A stretch of 64,000 nucleotides of DNA, from NCBI GenBank assembly GCA_021399435.1, contig JAJTUP010000014.1, forward strand, positions 1,302,001 to 1,366,000, in the 5' to 3' direction. The position numbers and the translations under genes are program-made. How positions within the stretch are numbered: the stretch's first letter is position 1; every line of letters begins with the position of its first letter. This DNA comes from Diaporthe sp. PMI_573 (lineage: Eukaryota; Ascomycota; Sordariomycetes; Diaporthales; Diaporthaceae). The notes under the pieces are model-generated. The model saw only the letters and a program-made list of their open reading frames with translations. It was not told the origin of the DNA and did no database searches. Positions 31,290 through 43,588 of this stretch are shown in pieces.

Positions 31290-34207
31290 CTAAAAGGAAA
31301 ACAAACCGCTCCTTCTTTTTCCGAAGGGGTACACCAGTAACGCCGCCAGTCCAAGTCCTACCGAAATGCTGATTGCCACCTGAATAACGCTGAGAAGCAC
31401 CGTAAATGCGCCTGTGTTGAGGTCAGACGCTCCCATAGTCGACGCTGCCGCTGTTTTGTTCCCTGTGATTGCGTTCGCGCTGGTCACACCGGAGACCAGA
31501 GATCCGCCCGAGGCTAGGCCACTAGGCACTTGCACGAAGATCGCCGGCAGCATGGCCGCTGCTGCCAGGCCGTAGCCCACGCGCTGAGCCGTTGACTCGG
31601 AGTCCTCGTTCGCCTTTGCAATGCCTTTCTCGAGGTCCCGGTTCACCTTGCGCATCTTCAATTTGAGCCAGAAGTTCTCGGCTGGGCGGCTGAGTCGAGA
31701 ATATAGGTTGGCCAGCACGCCGATCGTCAGGGCTCCTAGGGTGTTGGAGATTGTAGACGAGTCCAAGGACTTGTTTGTATAGCTGTTGACGACGTATCCA
31801 GCAAATGAAATAGTGACCATCACGGGAAGCTGCCTGTATTTTGCCTGGTTGATGACACACAGGCAAAGAGTGAAAAGCGGCACGAATAGCAGGTTCCAGT
31901 AGCTGTTGAGGGGCTTGGAACATGTGGTTGAGCTCGTTGCGTTCTTGTCCATCAAACCGTAAAGGACTGCTCCAATGGTAACTCCGTACCCGAGGAATAG
32001 TGTGTAAATCATGGCATACACCATGCGAACGGAGCCGGCGATCATGTTGTGGCTCTGGAGCTCTAGACTTCCGCAGAGGACCATGTATCCTGGGAGGATG
32101 AGTGCAATAGAGGCTTGCGAGAGAGCCGAGAAGCAGAACAGATGCTCTCCGTTGTACCGGATCGATCCAAACATTCTTCCTGCGTGTCGAGTCAGTAAGT
32201 ATTCAACAGATGAGTACGAGGAGACAGGTGAGTGGCAGATGGTGTGAAAGGGGTCAAGCCGAAACGTACCTAGGAAAGCCATGAGCAAAGCCGCCGAGGT
32301 CTCAAATACGTTGGCGTATAGCTCGCTGGACGGTGCCGCGATAAGCTGCATCAGGCCCACGATACAGCCCATGACTAAGTCAAGTCAGCACATCATTTTC
32401 AAATGAGCCAGCGCGTTACACCGACGAGGCAAAGGTTGCTTTGAGAAGAGGGGCGTGGGGTGTTGCTTACCGAAAGCGATAGGCATATCGATCCACCTGC
32501 CCTGGAAGGCAAAGGGGGCAACACAGACAGCGGCTAATCCGTAGGTCATCACGCGGATCCATTTGTTGAACTTGTGCTTCCTGGTGACGACCGCATCCAA
32601 CCGAGACATTGCCTCGTCCACGCCTATGAGATCGTGAACAACCAGCTTGTAGATCTCGTGAACATCTCGGAGCTTTCCCAGGTCCACACCCTGTGGGACC
32701 CGAACAATCTTGACCTCAGTGGTATGGGTATGAGTGTCGTCAAATGAAATGATCATGCAGCCGGGAAGGTAGAGAAACTGTCCTTCAATTGCCAGAACTC
32801 TGCGACCTCGATTAGTCCATATTCATAGTGTGGTGTTTAGAGAAAAGCTTGTGCTCACCTAGCCGACATAGCCATGTATGCCTCAAGCCTGTGGGTTGGG
32901 GCTCCGAACTCCATCAACGCCCGACATAGCTTGACCATGTATTTGTGGCGGCTGATAATCTCGGCGATGTGCTTCTTGATCTGGAGCTGCTCGAGCTTCT
33001 GCTGGGGGTTCTTGGAAGGTTTCCGCTTGTGCTCCTTCTTGGGGCGCTGCTCGCGCTCGTTCCTCTCGCGCTTCAGCTTGTCCGTCACGATCTCGGACCA
33101 GTCCTTGTTGGAGGTAGCGGGGGCCGCAAGAGTGGACGATGAGCCTATGAGTTCGGCAAGCGTAGATGCGGAGTGGCGGGCTCCCAGGCCAAACAATCCG
33201 CTGCGTGGGCGTTCCGGTCGGGGGGTGCCAGGGGCGGTGCTTGGTGGCGAACCACGAGGTGTCCTATTGGGAGTGCGTGAAGGGGTGGTTGCACCGCTCC
33301 CTTCGCCGCTATGAGTCCGATCCTCCTGATTGTACAGCTTGAGCAATGTTCCTAGGATACCTCCGTGGTAGTTGGTAGGAGCAGGTGGGATAAACTCGAG
33401 GTCGTACGCGACCGGCGTGACTGTGCCAGACCGGATATCCTCCGTCTCCTGCTCCTGGAGTTGTGTAAATGCCACCGGGGCGCCTCTGATCGCACGGCGT
33501 TTCGTGTGACTTCGTATCAGCCTGTCTGCGTCTGCCTCGACCTTCTGGCGGAATTTTAGTCCCGACTGGTCCACGTCTTCATCTGGCTTCACTGCTCCTG
33601 TAGCCGCCGCGTGGTCGTGAGTGTCCGTTCTGTTCAACAGGCTTACGTCGTCGAAAGTTCCCGTGACCGGCGAGTCATCTGGTGATGCCCTTGATACCAC
33701 GCCAGAGACACTCTCGGCCAGCCTACCGGCCCTGTGCCTTGCCTCGATCTCGGATGGATGAGACAGCCCCTCGACAGGCTCGGAGGGGTTGTCAGGGTAG
33801 TTGTGTTTCCGGAGCACCGGCTTCGGCAGGCGCAGGTTGGGAAGTGACATATTGGGCATCTGTGGGCCTCCGTGGTCCTCAGGCTTCAAGATCCTTTCCA
33901 GGGCGTTCGTAACCTCTTCTTTGTCGAAGGAGTCTCTTCGCGCCGGGCTGGTTATGGCGGCATCGGGCACTCCGGGTGTGCTGTTGTGAGAGTCGGGCAC
34001 AGGGACATGCGAGAAATAGTCGACTTCCCCTGGAGGCGACCGATCCTCAGGATTGCCCACCCAACCAACCTTTTTCTTCTTCTCTCGCGGAGTGGTGACG
34101 GTGATGATGGGGCTGAGCTGGTTCCGATATGCCCGGCTGGCGCTGGGTTGTCCATCTCGCGCGGGAGAGGGAGAGGCCGGTCTTGAAGGAGATGTGTTGG
34201 AAGACAT
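31290..34207 (-). CDS. PRM10-like multispanning membrane protein (ThrE/DUF1212 family), 890 aa
   Basis: Exons are 34207-32859, 32799-32471, 32374-32270 and 32179-31290, joined in phase by introns of 59, 96 and 90 nt. The N-terminal 400 residues are polar, Ser/Pro-rich and probably cytosolic, ending in a basic region (KKEHKRKPSKNPQQKLEQLQ). The conserved family core follows: VKLCRALMEFGAPTHRLEAY, VEIGQFLYLPG-like IEGQFLYLPGCMIISFDD, LGKLRDVHEIYKLVVHDLIG and a run of about ten membrane helices, including WIRVMTYGLAAVCVAPFAF, ASIALILPGYMVLCGSLEL, YAMIYTLFLGYGVTIGAVLY and ISISVGLGLAALLVYPFGK. This is the threonine/serine exporter-type fold found in bacterial ThrE and yeast pheromone-regulated Prm10. 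Transport substrate in fungi is not established. A double-length protein with both halves of the ThrE architecture is usual for fungi. Intron positions within the core agree with continuous family motifs on both sides. Confidence 0.88.
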
Positions 34208-34752
34208 GGCGAGCGTGTGCCAGAGGCGAAGTAGGAGTAAACGAGATGACGATGAGCCGAGGGAATGTCCCAGAGGGACGTGCCCAAGGAATTGTCGAGA
34301 GTCGACGGTTGTCTCTCAGAGGTAAGTAAGCCTTGCCAGAGTGCTTTGTTTCACCACTGGTCGTCCCACAGTCAATGTCCCAAACTCCGGGCTCTGGTGT
34401 TGCGGTGGCACACAATGATCAGTGATCTCAAGGCCGAATATCACGGCGCGAATGACCCACTGCCAACAGGCCTTGGCTAAGATTGTCGAGGCTAAGAGAT
34501 AATGAGACGAAGGCACACAGAGGCTTAGGGGTTCCGAGCTGTGACGATCTCTTGAGATGTTCGAGGTTGACGGTGGAGAGGACGGGGAGTTTTATGGGCC
34601 GGACAGAAGGCAGTTGTGGTGTAAAAGGGGCAATGGGGACAATAATAGAAAACAAAACGATCGGACGGGGTTGTGCGTCTGGATGCTGTGCTCTCCAGGT
34701 GGGTGGGTTTGGTGGTTGTACTGTGAAGCGGGACGGAGAACTGGGTCCTCCC

Positions 34753-34779
34753 TCTGTCTGTCTGTCTGTCTGTCTGTCT
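34753..34779. repeat. Microsatellite (TCTG)6
   Basis: Six perfect TCTG units about 550 bp upstream of the PRM10-like start codon. Confidence 0.95.
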
Positions 34780-35083
34780 CTCGCTCAGTCTGGGAGAAGA
34801 AGGGTAGATAAGAAATGATGAATGTAGCAGTAGTCGGCAGGTGCGACGAGTATGTATGCGCGGGGGCTACTATGAATGAATAGTACGTATCCGCAGATAT
34901 GTGTGATGAGAAGGGAAGTCACGGTGGGCCAAGGTCGCCTTGCCTGTGAGTGCCCGACGATCGTGGTCAGATCACAAATGGGACTGAGAGACGGGATGGG
35001 TGGATGTCGTTCATGATGAGAAGGAGGTTGGGCATGGCGAAATGATTGGCATTTTGTTTTGGCTGCTGGCCTGTCCGATTAAG

Positions 35084-35180
35084 TCAGTCAGTAGTCAGTC
35101 AGTCAACCGCGTGCCAGTGCTGCCGGTGCCAGAGCCAGTGTCAGGTCAAAAGTCAGTGTCAAAGCCAGTGTCGGTTGTGG
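35084..35180. repeat. Diffuse CAGT/GCCAGTG repeat cluster
   Basis: AGTCAGTCAGTAGTCAGTCA is followed by irregularly spaced copies of GCCAGTG, GTCAGTG and GCCGGTG. The units are imperfect, so this looks like an old tandem array. Confidence 0.6.
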
Positions 35181-37568
35181 GATAATCCAGACTGGTTTGC
35201 CATTGCCTCGTCTACAGCTTTCCATGGTGGATCCCGAACGGCCGGGAAGGAGACAATACCCCCCATTGAAAACGTCACCTCCGCAAGAGCAAGCAAGAGC
35301 AAGTCATCGGGTGGGCCTCCTTCCCTTGAGCCCTCCAACCGACCGACCTGCAGCTGGCTGAGTTGTTGCCCGTTTGGTTGGTGCTGTGGTGGGCAGGACC
35401 CATAAACCAAGAAGGACCCAAGAAATCCAAGATCCCAGAATCCAGAACCCAGCAGCAGCTCGATCCATCAACCGTCTGTCTTTCTCTCTCGGACCATGTC
35501 CTCTTGCTGCACCAGCATGACATGACGTGCAGTGTTTTCGCTCCCGCGTCGCCTGCTCGCCTCCCAGCCCAGACGCCGGCCAGACCGGATCCAGCCAGTG
35601 AGACGAGCCGCCCGTGGGCTGTGTGGTTTGCTGTCGAGCCTGTTGTTAGTCTCGGAAAGTTGGGCCGAGTGGATCGCCGTAACAGCGCGAAAAATGGGTC
35701 AGAGCCTCCATTATGAATGAAAATCTGGCGATAGCCTAGGGGCGAGGCGGCCAAGGAGTGCAGGGCGGGCAGGGCTAGAGATATCCGGGCATGGATCGTC
35801 CCTGCTTGGTTTCAAGCCACGCATCTTGACAGCGTGGGATGACCTTCTGGGTGACTGTGTACCTTGTGTGTCGCCCCCATGCCCAGAAGAGAAAACGGAC
35901 GGGCCCTGAACTAACGCGAACTGCTGCAGAGGGCGGCGACGTCAAGAATAGCACCGAGCTTGCCGATTTGATACGAGGCGACGCAATTCTGCTCAGCCTG
36001 CAACACACTTCGGGCCGCAGATAAGAGCGTGGCCATGGCTGGCATGGCCAGGTCCCGGATGTCACGGTTACACAGATGGTTCTAACATCGGAAGGTTCAA
36101 CTCGGGCTTCCGAGCTCAGAGACTCCCCGAAGCAAAGTATTTGTGAGTAGGCCAGCAGACAGGCAAGCAAGAAAGCAATTGTGCAAGACTCGGCCGGAGA
36201 TGGTGGGCTGCAGCCAGGGCGGAGTGATCAACTCAGGGGCGCATACGCACTTCGCAACGGGCTTGATTACGATCCGATATTCAACTGGACGATCAGCGTG
36301 CCATCAGTTTGCGTGCTCATTACACAGTACAGATTACCCTCGCCCAAGATTGATTGGGTGCCAGGAATGCCACATATTACCGCCCATCCCGACTCTGATC
36401 GTGATCGTCAGGGCCCAGCACGCCCTTGCTTCTGCCTTTCACATGCGAAACAAGACGACATCTCGCGAGAGGGCCTTCCTATCTTCCCACAGCGCACACC
36501 ACAAAAACTCAAAAAGAGTCAAGACCTCGACACCTCGACTCCAGCACCGCTGATCCCTGGCCTTTAACTGGGCCTCATGCCCATCTGGCCTGGACCCCTG
36601 CGCCGACTCATGCTCGCCTCTCCTGCTCAGCGCCACGGGAGCAGACCCAGGATCTTGCAGTCTGCAATTTGAGCCTCACGCTCTCAACGAACCAACCACC
36701 ACTCCCTAGTATCTCTGACACGAACGGACTGGCGAGTAAAATGTCTGTTTCTCATGCGCGCCACCATGCAGTCCAAGTTCCTGCAGTACATTGCATGGAG
36801 ACGGACACTACTGTAAGCGAGCTGCTGGCTGAGCTGTCGGTTCCACATTGCCGGTCACCAACCTCGCCCGACTTTTACTACATAGACACCCAGACATCAT
36901 AGCAGTCATCAGGCTTCCTATCATGCTAGGCCTTAGACAAAAAAGCGCTGAACCTTGGAATATGACCACAATTATGACATAGATCCATCCCCTAGCTATA
37001 TGCAACGTGGCTGAGGAGGTTCGTCAACAACCAGTCGACCGCTTTTCTGCACTGGCGTCGTCATTCGGCATCGCAGCTGCTGGTCGTCCCGCCATAGCCC
37101 AACCAAGCCAGCCATCACCAGTCCGTCCCTCCGTTTCGTCTGACACATGGGCCGGCACGATTGGACGTGCAGATTGCATCGGCATAATAAACCTTACATG
37201 TGCCCGCCCACCCGCTGCCCGCCCGCCAGCGTGCCCCCTTGCCGTCAACCTTGCCCCTGCCCCTAGCCTTAGGCAAATCCCAATGCGGTAACCCGCGAAG
37301 CTCACACCTGATATCACAGAGATCCCTACAAGTCCATTGACCGAACACCCCATTAACAGTGGAGTGGGAGAAACGCGCACACACGCGCCCGTACGGTTCG
37401 GGTTTCCAAGAATAAAATACGGTCAAGACCCACCCACTGCACGGGGAACTGGGCACCTCGAGAAGTCCAGAAGTGTCGGGGGTCGCAGATCGGGCCCACA
37501 GGCAAGAGTCTGGGCCCAGTGTGCGTCGAGAGGGTCAAACGAGAACGCAAAACCATGGTGGGCAGCGG

Positions 37569-37600
37569 AATCCAAATCCAAATCCAAATCCAAATCCAAA
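37569..37600. repeat. Hexanucleotide repeat (AATCCA)5
   Basis: Five perfect copies plus two bases, 16 bp beyond the stop codon of the 2OG oxygenase-like gene and so inside its likely 3' UTR. Confidence 0.95.
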
Positions 37601-37615
37601 TTCAGATTACTCAGT

Positions 37616-39075
37616 CTAGGAGACGGTGTTCTTCGCGACGATGCCTCGAGCGAACTCGCCAAACGTGATGTGCTGGTCACGGTCCACCTCCTCACCTAGG
37701 TTGGGCTGCGTGAAGACGGCCAGCGTGTTGCGCGCGATCCTGCTGCCCTCGCCGCCCAGCGCGGCCCTGGCGCCCCTGACAAAGTGAGGCACCGCCTTGA
37801 ACTTGCCGCCCGTGATGCGCTCCAGAGCCTCACCCGTCTGGAAAGCGATGCAGTCGCGCGGGATCTTGACCTGCACCGTCTCGCCCGTCCTGGACTTGAT
37901 GTACAGCCCCGCGGCCGGGTCTGGCGACGCGGCGAGCTCCTCCAGCGGCTGCAGCGTCTCTGGCAGTGCGGGCTCGAACCGCGGCACGGCTGGGTCTGCC
38001 TTTGCCTCGTCGACGAACATGGCCGACGTCAGACCTGTCAGGCACCCGTGGTCCAAGTGCGTCGCGCACCAGTCGTCCTCGTCGCCATTCGCGCTTCCCC
38101 CGGCACCAGCAGCAGCGCCGTTTGCGGGGGCCGCCTCACCGGCAGGACCGGCCGGTTCGGGGAAGTAGTGCAGTAGTCTCGCCTTGGTGGTCATCGAGTC
38201 CGACACCATCCGCTGCAGGTAGGCGGGCGGGTAGCCGGGGATCTCCTTCTCAGCGTACTTGTCGCACGCGCCGGCCACCAGGACAGCTACGTCGATGATC
38301 AGCCGGCACAGCGACTCGACCGAGGCCTTCATGCCCGGCAGCACGGCCTCCTCGGGCCATATGTTCGGGCTCAGGTACTCGGGGAAGTTGTCCTCGGTGT
38401 GCTCGCCCGTGGCCGGCGCGCAGGCCAGCTTGGGGTCGATGTAGAAGGCACAGTTGGCGTAGAACGAGCCCTTGAGGTCGTCCACCTGGCCGTTCTTGAG
38501 CGTCTCCTTGCCGAGCGACCAGCCGGTCAGATACTTTGCCTTTTCATTCTCCAGCTTGTCTGTGCCAGGTGTTAGCTTGCTTCGACTGATGACTTGTCCA
38601 CATGGTTCCTGTCTATTGCGTAGTTGCATGATTGGGAACCCGCCCCAACAAAATTGTAGCGCCCGCGCTACTTGTTTCATCGCCCATGGGTCTATGTATA
38701 TCTGTGCCGCCTATCGCGCACCCGTACCCGCTCAACCACAGTTCTTATCACTCTCTCGGACACGCAAACAAAGTAACTCACTCACCTAGCTCAGCTTTGG
38801 GCAGATTGCCCAGATAGGACGAGTACGACAGGGCGCGACGTCGCAGATCGACAAACTCGGGTGGCACGTCCTTGACGAGGAGGATCCCCAGAGACTCCGG
38901 GCCGAATGCCTTCTGGAGCGTGTCGAAGGGCACGGAGCCTAGACATGGCGAAAAAGTGGGCTGAGTGAGTGACTGTGCTCCTCCCCCGCTTGGCACGTAC
39001 TGTACGTGATGATCATTACGTACCTTTCTTGAGGTCGTCCAGTGAGACGGTGACAGCTTGCGCGATAGGGGCCAT
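37616..39075 (-). CDS. 2-oxoglutarate/Fe(II) oxygenase-like protein (isopenicillin-N-synthase-like fold), 382 aa
   Basis: Exons are 39075-39024, 38938-38786 and 38559-37616, with introns of 85 nt (GTACGT...TCTAG) and 226 nt (GTGAGT...CACAG), in phase. The N-terminus reads MAPIAQAVTVSLDDL and, after intron 1, FGPESLGILLVKDVP, the usual beginning of this fold. The iron-binding triad is in place: HLD at His236/Asp238 (in CATHLDHGCLTGL) and a distal histidine near 327 (KAVPHFVRG), followed by an Arg at the 2OG-binding position (ARNTLAVFTQPNL). Between them lie GLYIKSRTGETVQVKIP and DCIAFQTGEALERITGG. A low-complexity Ala/Gly insertion at about 205-225 precedes the HxD motif. It is probably a soluble dioxygenase or hydroxylase with unknown substrate, related to a plant/fungal group of uncharacterised isopenicillin-N-synthase-like proteins. 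No biosynthetic genes adjoin it. It is divergent from FRG1. Confidence 0.82.
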
Positions 39076-39968
39076 GGTGAGCGTGGTTTTGCTTATTCCG
39101 GGTGGCGAAAAAGTTGTACGGAGGAACTCCGAGCTGGGCAAGGAGGAGACGACGGGAGGAAAATCGCACAACCGAACCTGGGGTGGGATGTGCCGCGGGG
39201 AAAGAGGGTTCGTGGGCGCGCAACAGACCACGCGAGGGGCAGGTTTTGCATAAAAATCTCCTTATTAGATAGATGCTATTAGTCTGTGTTGGCGTTTCTT
39301 ATGCGGACGGCCACCTTCCAGCTTGGGGATCGGACAAGCCCACCTGGGGGAGCCCAGGCGGCCGGAGCCGACGCCGATTTCGAGCAGCGGAGGTGGCCCT
39401 GGCTGCTCAGCGGATTCGGCGGGCCTCGGAAGGAAGAGAGATGGCTAGCTTATTACAATCCCTCAACTCACCGATGGCTGTTCGACGTTGCATTCGCGCG
39501 CACGGATGGTGGGAGACGGTGCTCTGAGCCAAGCACTGAGTGACAGCTGCCCATTATGTAATCTCCCGATGTCCTGGCCTGCGATCCGATTGCTGGGGTG
39601 GGTGGACGGGAAATGCCCCAAGCTTCTGGAGCTACTGCCCGTTCTCGAACCGCACGCGAGGCCATGGATCGTGAGTCGCGACAGGAAAGCCCCGGCTCCA
39701 GACACAGCTCCAGCTCCAGACACAGCTCCAGTTCGAACCTCGAGTGGCATCAGGACTCGCCTGGATCCTTCGAAATTCGAAACCCACCTGCAGCTCCCGC
39801 ACCTCGCCTATCCTAGCCTGGCTGCCCAACGCCCCACGCACGTTGCATCCGCTCATCTCACAACCGCTGTCGACCACGTTGTCGCGCTCCTGATCCCGCC
39901 CGCCCCAAGTATCAGAGTTCCAGGTAGCGGGGCCGGGGAGAGAGAGAAAGAAAAAAAGTAAAGAGAGG
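39076..39968. promoter_or_regulatory. Divergent promoter of the 2OG oxygenase-like and FRG1 genes
   Basis: 893 bp between opposite start codons. It contains a perfect 18-bp direct repeat at 39696-39731 in the probable FRG1 leader. No coding sequence is supported: the frame at 39488-39961 on the plus strand crosses the repeat and is likely leader sequence. Confidence 0.45.
39696..39731. repeat. Two perfect tandem copies of an 18-bp unit
   Basis: Unit CTCCAGACACAGCTCCAG occurs twice head to tail, 240 bp upstream of the FRG1 start. Confidence 0.95.
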
Positions 39969-40938
39969 ATGGTCAAGCCGCTCACCTTCAAGGGTGACAA
40001 GAAGCCGAAGAAGAGAAAGAGGGAGCACAGGGACGACGGGGCAGCCGAGGCGGACGACTCAGGCAACCAGGTCGCGACCACCGGCGGCAGCAGCAGCAAG
40101 GGCAGCACCAAGGCGGCCAGGGCGGCAGCCGACGAGGAAAATGTCGAGAACGACGACAGCTGGGTCTCGGCCGACGCGGCGGACGACGTCTCGGGCCCGG
40201 TCATGTTCGTGCTCCCCACCGAGCCGCTGACGGCCCTGGCCTGCGACGCCAACGGCAAGGTCTTCACGCTGCCCATCGAGAACGTGGTGGATGCCAACGC
40301 CGCCACGGCCGAGCCGCATGATGTGCGCATGGTCTGGGTCGCGAATAAGATTGCTGGCACGGAGAATCACAGGTTCAAGGGCAGCGCCGGGAAGTAAGTC
40401 GTTGTTTGCCCTTCTACTTGTCCCCTCGTGGTCTCCATTGAAGAGGATGAATCGTCAATTCGAGTGACAATTGCTGACGATAATGTCCCCGATCACCAGG
40501 TTCCTCGGCTGCGACAAGTACGGAATCTTCAACGCCACCTCCGAGGCCGTCTCCCCGCTCGAGTCCTTCACCCTAGTAGCCACGGCCGACACGCCGGGGA
40601 CGTTCCAGGTGCAGACGCTGCGCGAGACCTACCTGACCGTAAAGCCCTCCACCTCGTCGCGGGCCAACGCCGCCCCGGAGATCCGCGGCGACGCCACCGA
40701 CATGTCGTTCGACACGACGCTCCGGATCCGCATGCAGGCGCGGTTCAAGCCCCGCCTCAAGGCCAACAAGGAAGAAAAGGCCCGCGAGAAGATCAGCCGC
40801 AGGGAGCTGGAGGAGGCCGCCGGCCGAAGGCTAGACGAGGACGAGGTCCGCATGCTCAAGCGCGCGCGGCGCGAGGGTGATTATCATGAGAAGTTGTTGG
40901 ATCTGAAGACCAAGAACAAGCACGACAAGTACGGTTGA
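39969..40938 (+). CDS. FRG1-like nucleolar actin-bundling/RNA-associated protein, 287 aa
   Basis: Exon 1 is 39969-40393, exon 2 is 40500-40938; the 106-nt intron (GTAAGT...CACCAG) joins in phase. The N-terminus MVKPLTFKGDKKPKKRKRE is the classic lysine-rich start of the FRG1 family. The central beta-trefoil (fascin-like) part includes TALACDANGKVFTLP, VRMVWVANKIAG and, after the intron, KFLGCDKYGIFNATSEAVSP. The C-terminal signature EVRMLKRARREGDYHEKLLD followed by KTKNKHDKYG matches the FRG1 end. In animals FRG1 is nucleolar, associates with RNA and spliceosomal complexes and bundles actin; fungal members are little studied. An acidic, Ala/Ser-rich linker (about 25-70) is variable. The gene is convergent with WDR89. 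Confidence 0.9.
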
Positions 40939-41733
40939 AATTCGACTCGTGTTTGTGCTAGCGGCGTACAACTTGCGATTCGCCACGGCATATGCGCCTT
41001 TGGACGGAACGAAAAGTCTGTCTTTGGCTTCCAAACGCGACAACTCGCCGCCTTGACTCCGTGCTGCTCACCTGCAAAAGCGGGCGCACATTGACAGGCG
41101 CAACATGGCAGTGTCCAGACCGAGCGGTGGCAGAATTTGCCTGAAGCTTGAACCAAGCGCATGGACATAGAAGAGCTGTGATGCGAACTAGCGAACCTGA
41201 TGTGCCAAGACTGCGAGGCTGGCAGATGTCCTGAGACGGGACCACGGATCCAAATTGGTCTCGACTGTCATCTACAATCATCTGAGGCCAAGTAAGAAAC
41301 CAGCCCAGGCCGCTCAAACCAGCCGATGACGAAAGGCATGGGCATGTTGTCGGGCAGGGGTGTAGGTTATGAATGGTATCAAATGTATTCACTGTATCCC
41401 TTGTGTGACCCAACAACATAATCGTGGATGCTGCGCTATGGGCTATCCCGTTCGGCCGCACCAATCCAGCCAGCTCTACATCACCATCCCGTCACCCACT
41501 ATCCTGCTCCTTGTGTCACCTAGCTCTGAACATAGTCATCACCGCCGCCCTTTTTCCAAGGTCAGGCAGTCTCATTGGTCATGAGTCCAAGTCGGAACGA
41601 GTGGGCTGGTATACTCCCGGCCCAGTCTCCTCCAGCACACACTTGTGCTCGAGCTATTCCCAGAGCAGACTTGGATATGTCTTGGAAATTCATGAGCTAG
41701 AAAGCCTCTCCCAGACATCTCTTGACTGCTCAA
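40939..41733. other. Convergent intergenic region, 0.8 kb
   Basis: Shared 3' region of the FRG1 and WDR89 genes. No gene or repeat is seen. Confidence 0.5.
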
Positions 41734-42986
41734 TTAGGGTCTCCAAGCAATGATCTGGCCATCCTCGCCCGCAGTGAAGACCGTCTGCTCCTGGTCGAAG
41801 ACGCAGAAGCTCCGCACCAACTCGGACCCGTGGGCGCCCGGGAGCCCGACGCTCGTCTCGGCGCTGAAGCCCCAGGCCGGCGACTTGGCCATGTGGATGA
41901 GCTGGAAGAGTTGCTGGCTGTATTTTCGGCGCGTTGGTGTCAGCGTCACCACCCCAAGCATGCTTTGAGAGACGAGGACAGAATGAGGCAGGGGGTGGTC
42001 AGGGGGGATGGACAGATGAAAGAGAAGGGAGAGAAATAGGGAGAAAGGTTACTCACTCCTGCGTACCCGCCCCGATCACGGCGCCCATGTCGCCCAGCTT
42101 GGGCGCGACGTTAGCGACGTACTGGCAGCCCAGGGCGGCGCGGATGTCGCCGACGGCCCAGGTGGCGTCGCCGCCCTCGCGCGCCTCGGCGACGTCGTAC
42201 AGGGCAAACTTCTCGTCGTGGCTGACGGCGTAGACCTCGGTGGCGTTGAGGAATCCCGCGCGGTGCACGGTGCCGTGGTTGAAGGCCTGCACGACGACCT
42301 CGTCCTCGTCGGCGATGGACGTGTCGCAGACATTGACGAGCCCGTCCGTGGAGCCCGAGAGGAGGACTTGGGGTGTGGTTGGATGGTAGTTGAGCTGGTT
42401 CGTGTGAGGATGCAGGTGAGACAGAGAACAGGACCGGGGAATGGATTATTTTTTGCATAGGGGTCAGTATTGGGGATGGGGATTGGGGGGACGGCGACAG
42501 CGTCTAGCTTACCTCTGTCACGTCGTCGCTGTGGACTTCGCTATAGCGCGTGCGAGGGGCTGAGCCGGCGCGGGCATCCCATATAAGGATCGAGGCCTGG
42601 TGGTTCACGTACTCTGTGCCGGCTGCTATGGCATTGCTGAAGGAGTTGCATGCCAGGGAGACAATGGGCGCATCACTCCCTACTGGGGAGGCGACCTGTG
42701 CTTTTGACCCGTCCAGTCGCAAGTCCCATAGTGAAACGGTACCGTTCGACCCGGCTGTACAAATGATTGAATTTGACGCGTCGAATGCCCTCGCACATGT
42801 GATGTTCTCGTGAGATGTCCGTATTGTCTTTAGGGGGCCCTGGCTCAGTCTCTGGGGGTTGAACAGGGTGAGCTTCTGGTCTGACGAGATGGCTGCCAGT
42901 CCTCCGGCCACTGGAGTGATTTCTAGGACATAGGCTGGGTCAGAGCCTGGATTGCTGAAGGCATCAGCATTTTTGAGGTTGTACAT
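41734..42986 (-). CDS. WD40-repeat protein, WDR89 homologue, 346 aa
   Basis: Exons are 42986-42513, 42394-42057 and 41962-41734, with introns of 118 nt (GTAAGC...ACCAG) and 94 nt (GTGAGT...CAAAG), in phase. It folds as one WD40 propeller. Blades are marked by YVLEITPVAGGLAAISSDQK, ITCARAFDASNSIICTAGSN then GTVSLWDLR, ASILIWDARAGS, LNYHPTTPQVLLSGSTDGLV then NVCDT, and the last blade HGSELVRSFCVFDQEQ then TVFTAGEDGQIIAWRP. This blade order and the final GxHxxxVRSF...GEDxxxxxWxP signature fit WDR89, a poorly characterised conserved protein. It is probably cytosolic or nuclear and acts as an interaction scaffold. The second acceptor was chosen at 41963 rather than at the internal CAG near 41935, because the longer exon gives a complete blade; both keep frame. 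It is divergent from HRD3. Confidence 0.85.
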
Positions 42987-43588
42987 GTTGTTGCTTGGCG
43001 TGGAAAGAGTGAAATAGATATGTCAGGCTCGTTCCCGTGTAAGTCGACTGGGCCAAATGAGTGCGCCACGTCTGCTGATTAAGGCTGTGGCTGTCCCTGG
43101 TCTGCAACTAGAACTATTTGAATTCCAGGGTGTTGCCAAGTTCTTAGTTCCTCGAGATTGAGTTTGGTAAAGATTTATTCAGGAATTGGTATCTCGTGGT
43201 GTTGGTCGTCGCATTTTGACGTGGAGTTTCTCTTCACTGAGATTTCTGGATGCTATCTAACCCCGTGGTGTTGTTGAATGAAGTGGCCAATCAGCTGCCT
43301 ACCCGAGGGCCAGGTACCTGCAGCCTTGTTAGCGCTTGGCCCCAGGCCAGAGGCAGCTTAGACCTGCCAAGGTACACCGAGCATGTACTGTAATCCGTAC
43401 GTGCAAGGAAGCTTCGGCCCAGGGATCAGGACAGCTTGTACCGAGAGGACAACACCTTTGCCTACCAATACGTCAGCTACTTGACGGCCCAACAACACAA
43501 CATCCGTCTTTGCCAATCCCTCTCAAGGAGACAGGTGCAGACATGATATAGCTACTGCTATGCGTTGCTTCAGCACTTTTCATTCACG
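42987..43588. promoter_or_regulatory. Divergent promoter of WDR89 and HRD3
   Basis: 602 bp between opposite start codons. No coding sequence. No specific binding site is claimed. Confidence 0.45.

Larger units (their letters stand above)
34208..37615. other. Intergenic, 3.4 kb, no supported gene
   Basis: The left part is the promoter region of the PRM10-like gene. It contains a (TCTG)6 tract at 34753 and a diffuse array of AGTCAGT and GCCAGTG words at 35084-35180. Frames at 35275-35754 and 36143-36902 have no recognisable features. No RNA gene is identified. Confidence 0.5.

Noticed and set aside
37784..38176. Plus-strand frames antisense to the 2OG oxygenase-like gene
   Set aside because: GC-bias shadows; the minus-strand frame carries the HxD...H iron triad.
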